A DNA stretch of 64,000 nt from Buttiauxella sp. B2 (GTDB lineage: Bacteria; Pseudomonadota; Gammaproteobacteria; Enterobacterales; Enterobacteriaceae): positions 372,001-436,000 of the forward strand of contig NZ_VEXQ01000001.1 of assembly GCF_006376615.1 (NCBI RefSeq), read 5' to 3'. The notes under the pieces are model-generated. The model was not told the origin of the DNA, did not search any database, and saw only the letters and a list, made by a program, of their open reading frames with translations. How positions within the stretch are numbered: position 1 is the first letter of the stretch; each line of letters opens with the position of its first letter. This document shows positions 1 through 7,878 of this stretch, piece by piece. The translations under genes were made by a program, and so were the position numbers.

Positions 1-119
1 AAACTCGACTTCAGACCGTTGATTGTGTCGGTTGCCGTTCGGAAGCTTTTGGCATCAACATCTAGCCCAAGTGATACCAGTAAGCTGTCCACAACATCCG
101 TTGCGCTGCCCTGTGCCAT
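1..119 (-). CDS. Tail tape measure protein, N-terminal fragment (cut by window edge)
   Basis: Only the first 39 codons are in the window. The start ATG at 119 follows a GGAGGG Shine-Dalgarno. The peptide begins MAQGSATDVVDSLLVSLGLD and continues with a region typical of tape measure N-termini (short hydrophobic-polar helix, then a 'LDVDAKSF' type stretch). Position directly downstream of the tail assembly chaperones G/GT is where tape measure genes lie in tailed phages. The protein would set tail length and be threaded in the tail tube. Its size and domains cannot be seen. Confidence 0.75.
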   Translation of the reverse strand, partial: MAQGSATDVVDSLLVSLGLDVDAKSFRTATDTINGLKSS

Positions 120-131
120 AATTCCCTCCAT

Positions 132-151
132 AAAAAAACCGCCGAAGCGGT
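132..151 (-). terminator. Rho-independent terminator after the superinfection-exclusion gene
   Basis: On the minus strand, a 5-bp GC-rich stem ACCGC/GCGGT closes a TTCG tetraloop and is followed by six or more T. It lies between the stop codon at 159 and the tape measure start at 119. It would end transcripts from the inserted gene, while the Q-modified late transcript should read through. Confidence 0.8.
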
Positions 152-158
152 CTTGTAT

Positions 159-578
159 TTACGTCTTGGTTAAGTCGCTATTACAGTATCGACATTTTAT
201 TGCATCGATTTTTATTTCCTCAGAACAAAAAGGACATATCTTAGTCGTCCATGTTAATGCGGATTTCTCCTTAACTTTATTCTTCCCCGTAAATGACCAG
301 ATAAGCGCAATTATCCACCCTAAGGCAGTCCACCCCAGAAACACGTTTAAAACCCATATAGCCTTGCTGTCTTTGTGGCCACGATTGGATGCATTTATTG
401 CCGGGTAAAGATAAGCAGCCAACATAAAAATTAAAATTAATACGCTCATTATATTCCCGTCAAAGTACTTATTCAGTACATCACGGAAAGGAAATATAAC
501 CAGTGAAAAACAGTAGGCCAGAACCAGAAATAGAAACACACCAAATAAAAATCGAAGTGCCATTTTAAGGTTATTCAT
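159..578 (-). CDS. Putative superinfection-exclusion membrane protein with C-terminal zinc ribbon
   Basis: 139 residues from ATG 578, chosen because GGAGGG stands 5 nt upstream; longer in-frame starts lack a ribosome site. The N-terminal half has two or three hydrophobic segments, and the stretch WVLNVFLGWTALGWIIALIW resembles the superinfection-immunity (Imm, PF14373-type) family that blocks DNA entry by related phages. The C-terminus has two Cys-pair knuckles (CPFC and CRYC) that form a zinc-ribbon. The gene sits between the tail chaperones and the tape measure gene, has AT-rich upstream DNA and its own terminator at 132-151. This is the architecture of a moron expressed from the lysogen. 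The function is inferred from family resemblance only. Confidence 0.7.
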   Translation of the reverse strand: MNNLKMALRFLFGVFLFLVLAYCFSLVIFPFRDVLNKYFDGNIMSVLILIFMLAAYLYPAINASNRGHKDSKAIWVLNVFLGWTALGWIIALIWSFTGKNKVKEKSALTWTTKICPFCSEEIKIDAIKCRYCNSDLTKT

Positions 579-681
579 ATACCCTCCATGTAAAAATATC
601 ATTTTCCAACTTTTTAACATCGAAAGTATAAATATAGTGTTAATGAGATATGGATTTACCATGTTGACATTAATTACTGAC

Positions 682-1235
682 CTATTTCCCATTTTTGCTC
701 TCGATGGTTGTCAGTATTTCATCAAGGGCATCGTTCATCTCCTGAACATCCTCAATGCTATAAGTCCCGTCCAGCATTTCGGACCAGGTGGCCAGCGGGG
801 GACATATCTGCCCTAACCCTGTACAAGGACGCCACAGGAACCAGTTCAGCGTTGATTTGCTGTCTTCTGGTTTCCCCCTCCTTTTTCTTCCGGTTTGAGC
901 TGCCAGAAAGGGCCAATGTTTTCTTCCACCACGCGTCCCAGTAACACAAGAAAGAGATGGATCTCATCCTGGAACATGTTCTCTGCTACCGGAACGGTAT
1001 CGGTACTACGAATGATCCCCCCTTTCCCGATTGCCAGTTCTGTCAGCCGTTGAGTCGCGCCCATGTTTAGAGTGGATAACGTGGCCGCAATAGTCATGTC
1101 ACCGACTTTTTTATCCATCAACGGTAAAAGACTATTCTGGCTGATGATATTCAGGATCTCGAGCTGGTCGCGGGCCGGTGCTGTGTCGCCGGTGTAGAGA
1201 ACATTGTTTACTGTAATTTCAATTTTTCGTGCCAT
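682..1235 (-). CDS. Tail assembly chaperone GT fusion made by -1 frameshift
   Basis: The upstream protein (846-1235) is read to codon 122 and then slips -1 at GGGAAAC (870-876), continuing for 62 codons to TAG at 682-684, giving about 184 residues. The extension starts PEDSKSTLNWFLW, contains WSEMLDGTYSIEDVQEMNDA and ends SKNGK. Tailed phages commonly make a minor long form of the tail chaperone this way, as lambda G/GT does; both forms coat the tape measure protein during tail assembly. The second frame has no credible start codon of its own, and its acidic helical C-terminus resembles known T domains. The slip is inferred from sequence and not measured. Confidence 0.8.
846..1235 (-). CDS. 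Tail assembly chaperone, short form (G-like)
   Basis: 129 residues, starting MARKIEITVNNVLY, which is typical of tail assembly chaperones of contractile phages of this type. It lies 3 nt downstream of the tube gene and upstream of the tape measure gene, the usual place. The C-terminus is a short hydrophilic tail (KGGGNQKTANQR) encoded over the purine-rich slippery region. The zero-frame product is expected to be the major form. It acts in the cytoplasm as an assembly factor and is not part of the finished virion in better known phages. Confidence 0.75.
   Translation of the reverse strand: MARKIEITVNNVLYTGDTAPARDQLEILNIISQNSLLPLMDKKVGDMTIAATLSTLNMGATQRLTELAIGKGGIIRSTDTVPVAENMFQDEIHLFLVLLGRVVEENIGPFWQLKPEEKGGGNQKTANQR
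870..876 (-). promoter_or_regulatory. Slippery heptamer G GGA AAC for -1 programmed frameshift
   Basis: Read on the minus strand in the frame of the 846-1235 gene, the codons are GGG GGA AAC, so the heptamer is G GGA AAC and fits X XXY YYZ exactly. Lambda uses G GGA AAG at the same gene boundary. The zero-frame stop is 7 codons further on and the -1 frame is open for 62 codons. Confidence 0.82.
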
Positions 1236-1238
1236 AAA

Positions 1239-1643
1239 TCAGGTTTCCTCGCTGTCTGCAAATTCAAAGGTAAAGGTTTCGTCACTGGCGCTGGTCTTGC
1301 CGCCACGGGTCATACTGCCGCGTTGTGTCATCACGCCGTCAAAGGCCGCGACATACTCATCCGTTCCGCGCTGGCGGAAGGTAAAGAAGAAATCCACACC
1401 GGACTTTTCTATCGCCAGTAGCTGGCGCACCTGAACACATCCCGGCATCAGGCTGATGGAGAGGCGTTTCGGACGGGTTGGGCCGTCGAGACGCACCGAG
1501 GTTCGCCCAATACCGCGTTTTAATGTTGCACGGGCATCAATATCTTCAATGGTGACCGGCGGGTCCGTATCCCCAAACTCATCAATTGGCAGGCCGTTGA
1601 TGGTCAGGTCAGCGTGGCTGGCGCCGTAGTTCTTCATTGCCAT
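1239..1643 (-). CDS. Tail tube protein (DUF3277 type)
   Basis: 134 residues. Sequence such as NYGASHADLTINGLPIDEFG at the N-terminus and the later RQRGTDEYVAAFDGVMTQRG fit the DUF3277 tail tube family of contractile phages. It lies 6 nt downstream of the sheath gene, the normal sheath-tube order. It forms the inner tube that is driven through the host envelope when the sheath contracts. No anomaly is seen. Confidence 0.85.
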   Translation of the reverse strand: MAMKNYGASHADLTINGLPIDEFGDTDPPVTIEDIDARATLKRGIGRTSVRLDGPTRPKRLSISLMPGCVQVRQLLAIEKSGVDFFFTFRQRGTDEYVAAFDGVMTQRGSMTRGGKTSASDETFTFEFADSEET

Positions 1644-1649
1644 AATCCG

Positions 1650-2903
1650 TTACTCCACGGTGACGTTCATTTCCGCGACATGACCGGCACGGGCCAGAAT
1701 GACGAGGATGGAGGTGGGCGGGAATTCACGTTTCTTGCGCTGCGCACTGGAGAGTTTCAGCACGTCCTCCGCTTTTGAGAGAATGACAAAACCGAAGTTT
1801 GTCGTTTTCTCATCACCGGTGGCTTCATCGATAAACGATCCCTGTCCCAGCACGCCGTTGTTATAGAAGCGCTTGAGGGTATTCGTGACGACGTTAAGCA
1901 ACCCTTCGTAGCCTTTCGGTGTCAGAGGGCGCTTGGTGCCCACGTTGGCGATGTAGTTATAGCCATCCACCTGCAGGTGATTCTTCAGCACGTCCAGGTT
2001 AATCACATCATCGATAAACTCCCCATACGAGGACATCGACTGGCTGTTGATCACCCGGCAGGAATCCATTTCCCCGGCCAGCTCAACGGGTGTGAAGAAC
2101 ACACCCTTTTTCGCTTTCAGCGCGTTGTAGCCGCTGGTTTTCAGCTCATCCCCATCGATGCCGGGCAATATCTGGTATTCCGCGGTAATGGCCGTGTTCA
2201 GGCCGTTGGGCCGGAATTTGTTGAATGCCGCAGCAACCTGCACCATGGAATAGGCCTGAGAGGGGTCTTCGTCGATAGCATCCTGCGCACGCCAGCCCGC
2301 GAACATATGACGATTGCCTTTGGCTTTAAGCCGGGACAGCACATCGCTTTTGCTCATCGGGTCCAGTGCGGCTTCCTCGCTGGTTGTGAACCAGACCGGA
2401 TGACTGGTCGCATCACTCCAGTCACTGAGCGCAATCACCGCCTCGGTCAGCATGTCGGCATTTTTGAAGAAGTAGTGATAACGCCAGGCCTCTTCATCGG
2501 CTTTACTGGCGGTGGCCACCAGGCTCTGATCGTCAGGGTTTTTCATCCATACGCTGAGTGTCGCCGGTCGGGGGATTTGAGCAAAGTAGCGCGTGGCGAT
2601 GAGGTACACGTCACTGTCGGTAGAAAAGTCCGCGCCCAGTTCAGTGACACCGGAGTAATCACGCCAGCTGTCGAAGGGAAACGCCTCGCCACGTAATGTC
2701 ATCGGTGACTCGAGGACGAGAACCTTATCCGCCTTTGTTTTCAGTTTTTTGCCGTTCTCCGCCAGCAGTGGCGTTTTACTGGGGTCAGATAACAGATCCG
2801 CCGCATCCGCAAACACGAAAGCACTGGAGAAATCTGCGTATCCAAGCCCGGTGGCGGTCAGGATGATATTGACCGGGATAATGTTGTCTACCGAATAAGC
2901 CAT
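1650..2903 (-). CDS. Tail sheath protein (DUF3383 type)
   Basis: 417 residues, of usual length for DUF3383 sheath proteins found in P2-unrelated myovirus-like prophages. The C-terminal third (ILPGIDGDELKTSGYNALKA, then a long region ending in LVILARAGHVAEMNVTVE) matches the part of sheath proteins that joins neighbouring subunits. Followed by the tube gene. The sheath contracts during infection; it is the main evidence that this phage has a contractile tail. Confidence 0.88.
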   Translation of the reverse strand: MAYSVDNIIPVNIILTATGLGYADFSSAFVFADAADLLSDPSKTPLLAENGKKLKTKADKVLVLESPMTLRGEAFPFDSWRDYSGVTELGADFSTDSDVYLIATRYFAQIPRPATLSVWMKNPDDQSLVATASKADEEAWRYHYFFKNADMLTEAVIALSDWSDATSHPVWFTTSEEAALDPMSKSDVLSRLKAKGNRHMFAGWRAQDAIDEDPSQAYSMVQVAAAFNKFRPNGLNTAITAEYQILPGIDGDELKTSGYNALKAKKGVFFTPVELAGEMDSCRVINSQSMSSYGEFIDDVINLDVLKNHLQVDGYNYIANVGTKRPLTPKGYEGLLNVVTNTLKRFYNNGVLGQGSFIDEATGDEKTTNFGFVILSKAEDVLKLSSAQRKKREFPPTSILVILARAGHVAEMNVTVE

Positions 2904-2909
2904 CCGGCA

Positions 2910-3449
2910 TTACTCCTCTGTAATGAGTTCAAGCGAGAAGCCGGCTGCGCGTAAAACCTGGCTGCTGACTTCCTGATTAATGAACATGAAAATGTCGGCC
3001 TGCCAGCGTGGCTGGATACCGGCCTGAAAGTGGGTGCTTAAGTTGCGGGGGTTGCTGACGTAGCGAAAGCCGAGCTGATTGAGGAAAAGGTAATCGCTGA
3101 CCGGTGAGCGGAAATTGGCGTTATGCAGCAACATAGCTGCCTGAGATGCGCCCTCGTTATAAAAGTTTACCGAGATCATAAACTCCATCGAGGTGGCGGT
3201 GATTTCCTCCAGGTCTTTCCAGTTCTCACCCAGCGCAGGGTCAAACGCCTCCAGCGCATCGATATCCTCCAGCCACTGCGAAGGTTGCCCGTAAGCACGA
3301 ACCGGTATCGGGTTATAGGTGGCGTAGAGACTGTTTCCTGCCGGTGGTGCACGGCCCTGATCGGCCAGCACGATCCTCTCTGTTCTGATACCCGAGCATA
3401 TCGACACCAGCTCCTGCAGCAGACAATGCAGCTCGCGGATATCTCTCAT
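2910..3449 (-). CDS. Neck/tail terminator protein (LIC_12616-type)
   Basis: 179 residues from ATG 3449, which overlaps the stop of the upstream gene as ATGA; this coupling decides the start against a longer in-frame ORF. The sequence MRDIRELHCLLQELVSICSG and the later GFRYVSNPRNLSTHFQAGIQ resemble tail-terminator or neck proteins encoded just before DUF3383 sheaths. It probably caps the head-proximal end of the tail. The assignment rests on position and modest sequence likeness. Confidence 0.6.
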   Translation of the reverse strand: MRDIRELHCLLQELVSICSGIRTERIVLADQGRAPPAGNSLYATYNPIPVRAYGQPSQWLEDIDALEAFDPALGENWKDLEEITATSMEFMISVNFYNEGASQAAMLLHNANFRSPVSDYLFLNQLGFRYVSNPRNLSTHFQAGIQPRWQADIFMFINQEVSSQVLRAAGFSLELITEE

Positions 3450-3865
3450 GGCACCGGCACCCTGATTATCTCCACCACAGCACGGCAGAAGTTGCGCCAC
3501 GGGCGATTATCCGCAGACATCACCCGCCAGCGCCTCACCGCCACCCCGTCGTTAAACTCCAGCTGGTCCCGATACTCACCGCTTTCATCCGGCATCAGAT
3601 AGTTCACGCCATCGTTAATGTGAATGGAGCGGAAATCAGACAGCGCAGCGACGCCCCCCTGACCCACTAATAACGTAATCTCGCGCCACTTTGCGGGCTG
3701 GACGTTCACGCGTTTCAACTCGGTACGCTCACCCTCCTGTTCCTGCCAGGTTCCTCCGGGGCCAGTGTAAGCACCGTCCATGTGGATGAGGAATATCCCG
3801 CCCTTTAATTTGGATTTAAACGTGGAATCGACATGGCCACGCATATCCAGACCATTTCCGAACAT
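3446..3865 (-). CDS. Head-tail joining or neck protein, unassigned
   Basis: 139 residues beginning MFGNGLDMRGHVDS. No motif gives a function. It lies in the connector cluster between the HK97 gp10-like gene and the terminator gene, spaced 3 nt from the former and overlapping the latter by 4 nt. Such a place and length fit a neck or head-closure component. The product is clearly a phage structural-region protein but its exact role is not readable. Confidence 0.55.
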   Translation of the reverse strand: MFGNGLDMRGHVDSTFKSKLKGGIFLIHMDGAYTGPGGTWQEQEGERTELKRVNVQPAKWREITLLVGQGGVAALSDFRSIHINDGVNYLMPDESGEYRDQLEFNDGVAVRRWRVMSADNRPWRNFCRAVVEIIRVPVP

Positions 3866-3868
3866 GGT

Positions 3869-4336
3869 TTAGTCCTCCACGACGTGGGTGATTTTGCTTC
3901 TCAGAATGCCTTTATCAATCAGTGGCGTGGCACTGCCCTTACGTTTGATGGTTGATGGCGCATTAGGTGGCGCAATACCGGTTTCGATAGCCTCCTGGCA
4001 GTAACCCACTGCGCGGGCGCCCATCTGGTCCAGCATCTGGAACGCAGATATCTCCCCCCGGACAACCTGCCGGGATAGCGCCGCGAATCCCTTTTTGATG
4101 TTGTCCGTATTCTGGCGAAGGGGTACCCGCAGGAATGAGCGCTCCGGGACGCGTCCATTGGCCGACCCGAACTCCTGCACCGCGCCGATGACCACGATGG
4201 GAACGCCATCGTCATAATTACCGGTGCCTGCAGGTAGCCCAATCAGCACACGCTTCTTGCTGGTCAGCCGGTCCTGGATCTGCTTGAGTTTCTTCGCGAG
4301 CTTTTCCCCACCGCGAACCTCAGTATTAATATTCAT
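3869..4336 (-). CDS. HK97 gp10-like neck/tail completion protein
   Basis: 155 residues. The N-terminal helical segment (GGEKLAKKLKQIQDRL), a central 'GAVQEFGSANGRVPERSFLR' region and a basic C-terminus ending LIDKGILRSKITHVVED are typical of the HK97 gp10/minor tail completion family, in which 'PERSFLR' and 'L..tG.L..si' are recurring features. It overlaps the preceding gene by 4 nt. It likely helps join heads and tails. Confidence 0.72.
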   Translation of the reverse strand: MNINTEVRGGEKLAKKLKQIQDRLTSKKRVLIGLPAGTGNYDDGVPIVVIGAVQEFGSANGRVPERSFLRVPLRQNTDNIKKGFAALSRQVVRGEISAFQMLDQMGARAVGYCQEAIETGIAPPNAPSTIKRKGSATPLIDKGILRSKITHVVED

Positions 4337-4800
4337 ACGATGGATGGCCCCGCACTGGCACGACTGCGCAGACGAAGGAACTCAACGCCGTACTGAGTCA
4401 TGGGTAAATCACCGTCACGCGTCAGGTCATTGGCCGTCACTGACGGCACAGCGAAGGACGTCGATTCATCCCCCACACTTTTAGACGACACGGCGTAGAG
4501 TGCCCCGGCGTCTTCTTCCTCTTCAGCCCGCTTCCACATGATTAACCTGTGAGCCGCATACGCGTACATGCCCCGCGCCTTAATGGTGGCTGGTTTAGCC
4601 CGGTACACTTTCCAGCGCGGCCCGGTTTCAGCGTCGGCTTCCTCCAGCGCCCGGACAATCAAATCATCTGGCCAGCGTGTGGAGTCGGCAAACGCCGGGT
4701 AGTAAGCGCGGAAGTTCGCCACAATCTCGGGGGTTATCTCGACAGAGTTACGCCCCGTACGTGGGGAAATGGCGTGCGGGGGGAAAAATGGGTTAAACAT
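4333..4800 (-). CDS. DUF4054-type head-tail adaptor
   Basis: 155 residues from ATG 4800, preceded by GGGAGAAAG; a longer ORF to 4860 lacks a good ribosome site. The sequence 'FRAYYPAFADSTRWPDDLIVRALEEADAE' follows the DUF4054 pattern (F...yP.F......v...i..A......). DUF4054 proteins form the adaptor ring under the portal in phages with DUF2184 capsids. The neighbours fit this. Confidence 0.75.
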   Translation of the reverse strand: MFNPFFPPHAISPRTGRNSVEITPEIVANFRAYYPAFADSTRWPDDLIVRALEEADAETGPRWKVYRAKPATIKARGMYAYAAHRLIMWKRAEEEEDAGALYAVSSKSVGDESTSFAVPSVTANDLTRDGDLPMTQYGVEFLRLRSRASAGPSIV

Positions 4801-4838
4801 TTTCTTTCTCCCAACAAAAAGCCCACCGGGTGGTGGGC

Positions 4839-5159
4839 TTAGTCTGCCTGGTGTTGCCACTCATCTATTTTTTTGAGCAGCGTCGCTTTACTGGTGTTGG
4901 CATGGGGCTTCTCACCGAAAATGTTCTGATAGCGAAGTCTTACGGCATCAATATCGTCTTCATCGTCATGCTGGCCACCCACTCCCCCGGTATCCTTCAT
5001 GCCGGTCCCGCCGATTTCCAGATAGCCGTTTTTAACCCAGGGATGCTCCGTCAGGTCACCATTAAACGACAGCGATTTGCCCGGTCGCAGCGTGATGCGC
5101 TTTTCATCATCGTCGGTCAGTACCACCGGTGATTTGGTCCAGTTAATGATTGTCTGCAT
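4839..5159 (-). CDS. Hypothetical phage head-region protein with SAP-like C-terminus
   Basis: 106 residues from ATG 5159, immediately after the capsid stop (TGA at 5161-5163). The middle is acidic and Gly/Asp-rich; the C-terminus 'RLRYQNIFGEKPHANTSKATLLKKIDEW' has the spacing of a SAP/HeH-like helix-hinge-helix found in small proteins next to capsid genes. No enzymatic motif. Function unknown; it could be a head-tail connector accessory. Confidence 0.6.
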   Translation of the reverse strand: MQTIINWTKSPVVLTDDDEKRITLRPGKSLSFNGDLTEHPWVKNGYLEIGGTGMKDTGGVGGQHDDEDDIDAVRLRYQNIFGEKPHANTSKATLLKKIDEWQHQAD

Positions 5160-5160
5160 A

Positions 5161-6123
5161 TCAGAGCCCATCCACATAGTGAGCCGCGGAAGGAATACGC
5201 CATTCAGTGCCACCTGAACGCGTAATGGCCGGGACTTTGAAATTGACGTTATCGGCGGTCGCCGGTGCCAGGAATTGCAGGGGCATCACATCGTGACCTT
5301 TGACCACTTCCATATCCTTACAGTAGGTCATCATGCGGTCGTCTTTCAGTGGCGTGTCCTGCGGGTTGCCACTGTCATCGAGTAGCGAGGCCGACAGCAG
5401 GATATCGTCGGTAAACGCCATGTCTTTGAAGTTCTCACGCAGGAACTGCAGCAGCGTGTAGTTCGAGGCGTTGTGGGTGGACAACATGGTGCGCTGCAGG
5501 AGCTGCATCTGCTCCGGAGGCAACACAAAATCAGACGGGCGATAAACGGTTCGGGTGTTATGCAGATACACCTGGTTATAGGCATTACCGAAGAAGTCGA
5601 TGATCGGCTGAGTCCCGTTCTTCGGAATATCTGCCACCAGGGCTTTCAGCGTGGCTTTTGCCGCCTCACGGGTCACGTTAGCACTGGTATACAGTCCTTC
5701 CCCCACACCACGGCCCCAGAGATAGGTTTTATTCAGACCCTGCTCGGTCACATCACGCACCGCGGTCGCCCGGCGCGCATCGAGGGGGACATCGTATAAC
5801 TGAGCACGACCAATTTCTTCGAGCGTATAGGTGTAACCCAGCGCAGCGGTTTTGATACCGTGCCAGCCCTGACTGGTGGCGATATCCACGGTCGGAACAT
5901 CAGTGGAGTTCGGACCAAAGAACTGCAGCTCACCACGAGCATCGGTGGACTGGAACATGACCACTTCCACCCAGTCTGCCGCAGAGTTGTCGAGCGGGAC
6001 CAGTTCGGTGTATTTCAGCTGCGGGTATTTCTTTTCGTAGACGTGCGATTCAATGTGCGCCGCCTGTTGCACCAGAAAGCCCAGTGCAGCGGTCGGGGAC
6101 ATATCCATAAAATTACGTGGCAT
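5161..6123 (-). CDS. Major capsid protein (DUF2184 type)
   Basis: 320 residues, the usual length of DUF2184 capsid proteins. The N-terminal MPRNFMDMSPTAALGFLVQQ, the central 'WHGIKTAALGYTYTLEEIGRA' and the C-terminal 'VKGHDVMPLQFLAPA' are characteristic. It is preceded by the decoration-type protein and the protease/scaffold gene, the canonical order. It forms the icosahedral shell with an HK97-like fold. Confidence 0.85.
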   Translation of the reverse strand: MPRNFMDMSPTAALGFLVQQAAHIESHVYEKKYPQLKYTELVPLDNSAADWVEVVMFQSTDARGELQFFGPNSTDVPTVDIATSQGWHGIKTAALGYTYTLEEIGRAQLYDVPLDARRATAVRDVTEQGLNKTYLWGRGVGEGLYTSANVTREAAKATLKALVADIPKNGTQPIIDFFGNAYNQVYLHNTRTVYRPSDFVLPPEQMQLLQRTMLSTHNASNYTLLQFLRENFKDMAFTDDILLSASLLDDSGNPQDTPLKDDRMMTYCKDMEVVKGHDVMPLQFLAPATADNVNFKVPAITRSGGTEWRIPSAAHYVDGL

Positions 6124-6148
6124 GGTGTTCTTCCTCTTCTTTTAAATT

Positions 6149-6688
6149 TTACTGTTCTGGTGGCGGCGGTGGAGTAGCGCCGGCTTCGACCGACAGCAGA
6201 CCGTGGACGCGAATTTCCCCCACAGAACCGGCTTCAACGTCATCCACCCAGCGCACCATGTTCAGCTCGACGCCCTTACCTCCGGCAGTCAGTCGGCCCA
6301 GGTTATCGTCTTTGGCATTCACAATGACTTCCACCACGTCACCGGCGAGCGCACCATCCACGCACAACATCTTGATGGGTCCGTCCTCAATGACGGAGGC
6401 AACAAAATCGACGCTGTAACCGCTGGCATAAATGGCCTGCTCGTTGGGCATCGTCGGGCTGGCCTGCGCCTGGCTGCGTACCGTGAAACCGATAATGTCG
6501 CTGGCGACTGTTTTCGCCGTCACCGGCGCGCAGCTGCGACGACCGGCACCACGAATGACTGCCCGGCCAAACGGAATAAAATCGCCCTCAACCATGCGGG
6601 AGATGATTTTGCACACCTCAATGGTGGCCACCTGCCCCTCAAAGGCGTTACTGCGGAAAATATCAAAGCTGTCCTGAGCAATAGCCAT
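6149..6688 (-). CDS. Head decoration/structural cement protein (Gp24-like)
   Basis: 179 residues. The sequence has repeated small beta-rich segments (ATIEVCKIISRMVEGDFIPF, 'GRAVIRGAGRRSC', 'GLLSVEAGATPPPPPEQ') like the structural cement proteins placed before DUF2184 capsids. Its start codon overlaps the stop of the upstream protease/scaffold gene. It would stabilise the expanded capsid from outside. The proline tail at the C-terminus (PPPPP) is noticeable. Confidence 0.68.
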   Translation of the reverse strand: MAIAQDSFDIFRSNAFEGQVATIEVCKIISRMVEGDFIPFGRAVIRGAGRRSCAPVTAKTVASDIIGFTVRSQAQASPTMPNEQAIYASGYSVDFVASVIEDGPIKMLCVDGALAGDVVEVIVNAKDDNLGRLTAGGKGVELNMVRWVDDVEAGSVGEIRVHGLLSVEAGATPPPPPEQ

Positions 6689-7863
6689 TACTTGTCTCCT
6701 GCTTTCTTGCCGTAGCGCTCATCCAGGAAATTCTGACGGGCGTTGACGCGCTGCTGATTTGCATCACCGGTGTTGCGGGTCATGGCGTTAGTCATGTCTT
6801 TTGCAAAACGGCGATGTGAGTCGTGGGTCTTGTTGTCGTTGTCGTCCGGATCTTCGTCCTCTTCCTTGCGCTCTTCTTCAGCATCGAACCAGGCCGACAC
6901 ATAAACATCCGGTGCTTTTTGCCAGCTGTCGTATTTACGGCATGTGATACCCGCCTCATCCAGCGCACGGCGTTTAATCACCATCGGGTTCATCGAGTCG
7001 CAGGCGAACTTCTTACCGATAATTCGGCTGGCACCGGTGAGCGCATCGACCACCTGGTCGACACGCGCCTGAATGGCAGCATCGGAGGTTTTTTCTTTTT
7101 CCTCCTCCAGTTCGTCGTCTTTTTTCTCCAGCTCAACGTCCAGACTGGCGACCTTTTTCTCCAGGTCCTCTTTTTCTTCATCGCGGGTGCGGATACGGCT
7201 GACCAGACTGTCCAGCGTGGTCTGAATAAGCGTGGCCGTCGCCTGGTCTGCGACGTCTACGCGAGCGCCGCTATCAAGGGTGATGTGTGGCATTGGGGGG
7301 TTCTCCTGTGGTGTTGAATCAAACAAACGCGCCATACGGCCAGCGCGGGCGCTGTCACATAACGCGATATGGTTGATGGTGATATCGGTCTGGATAAATT
7401 CGTAAGGGGTGCCGTCCGGCGCGATCCCCGTTTGCGGGAGGTACTCAGAGCTGTAGCCTGCCGAGAGTTCGGCGGTACCGGCATTAACCGCGTCAATCGC
7501 GTCCTGTGCCTTAATCAGCATGTCGACCACGACATACTCCCCGGACTGCCGCCCTGTGGACGTTGCATGACCTACCGACACATCTTTAAATGTGCTGGAA
7601 TCAACAAAATCATCAGGGTGATGGACGGTGATATCTGCGTTGTCATAGCTGGCGAGACTACCCGCCTTAAAAACTTCCTCCGGAGGGCGGTAGACATTAA
7701 TCAAAGTGTCAGGCGGTCTGTCCACTAACCCCAGCTCTGCCGCCGAGTACTGCTGAATGCCGGAACGGGCCACGCGGCCAGGAACCGACATATAGCCGTT
7801 ATCGAGGATAATTCGCTGAGAGTCGACGCGGAAAGACTGCCTGTCGGTAACCGTTGCCCGCAT
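6688..7863 (-). CDS. DUF2213 capsid maturation protease fused to scaffold
   Basis: 391 residues. Residues 1-190 contain the DUF2213 protease-like domain, with 'DITVHHPDDF' and 'ELSAGYSSEY' holding probable catalytic His and Ser. Residues about 225-265 form a highly charged coiled coil (KEDLEKKVASLDVELEKKDD), followed by a basic/acidic C-terminal tail. This layout, protease then scaffold coiled coil, is common in phages with DUF1073 portals and DUF2184 capsids. It would direct assembly of the procapsid and be cleaved out. Confidence 0.78.
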   Translation of the reverse strand: MRATVTDRQSFRVDSQRIILDNGYMSVPGRVARSGIQQYSAAELGLVDRPPDTLINVYRPPEEVFKAGSLASYDNADITVHHPDDFVDSSTFKDVSVGHATSTGRQSGEYVVVDMLIKAQDAIDAVNAGTAELSAGYSSEYLPQTGIAPDGTPYEFIQTDITINHIALCDSARAGRMARLFDSTPQENPPMPHITLDSGARVDVADQATATLIQTTLDSLVSRIRTRDEEKEDLEKKVASLDVELEKKDDELEEEKEKTSDAAIQARVDQVVDALTGASRIIGKKFACDSMNPMVIKRRALDEAGITCRKYDSWQKAPDVYVSAWFDAEEERKEEDEDPDDNDNKTHDSHRRFAKDMTNAMTRNTGDANQQRVNARQNFLDERYGKKAGDK

Positions 7864-7878
7864 GTCATTTTCCTGTGG

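Noticed and set aside
1977-2696. Long plus-strand ORF opposite the sheath gene
   Set aside because: Lies entirely antisense to a well supported sheath gene and has no motif or ribosome site; shadow of codon bias.
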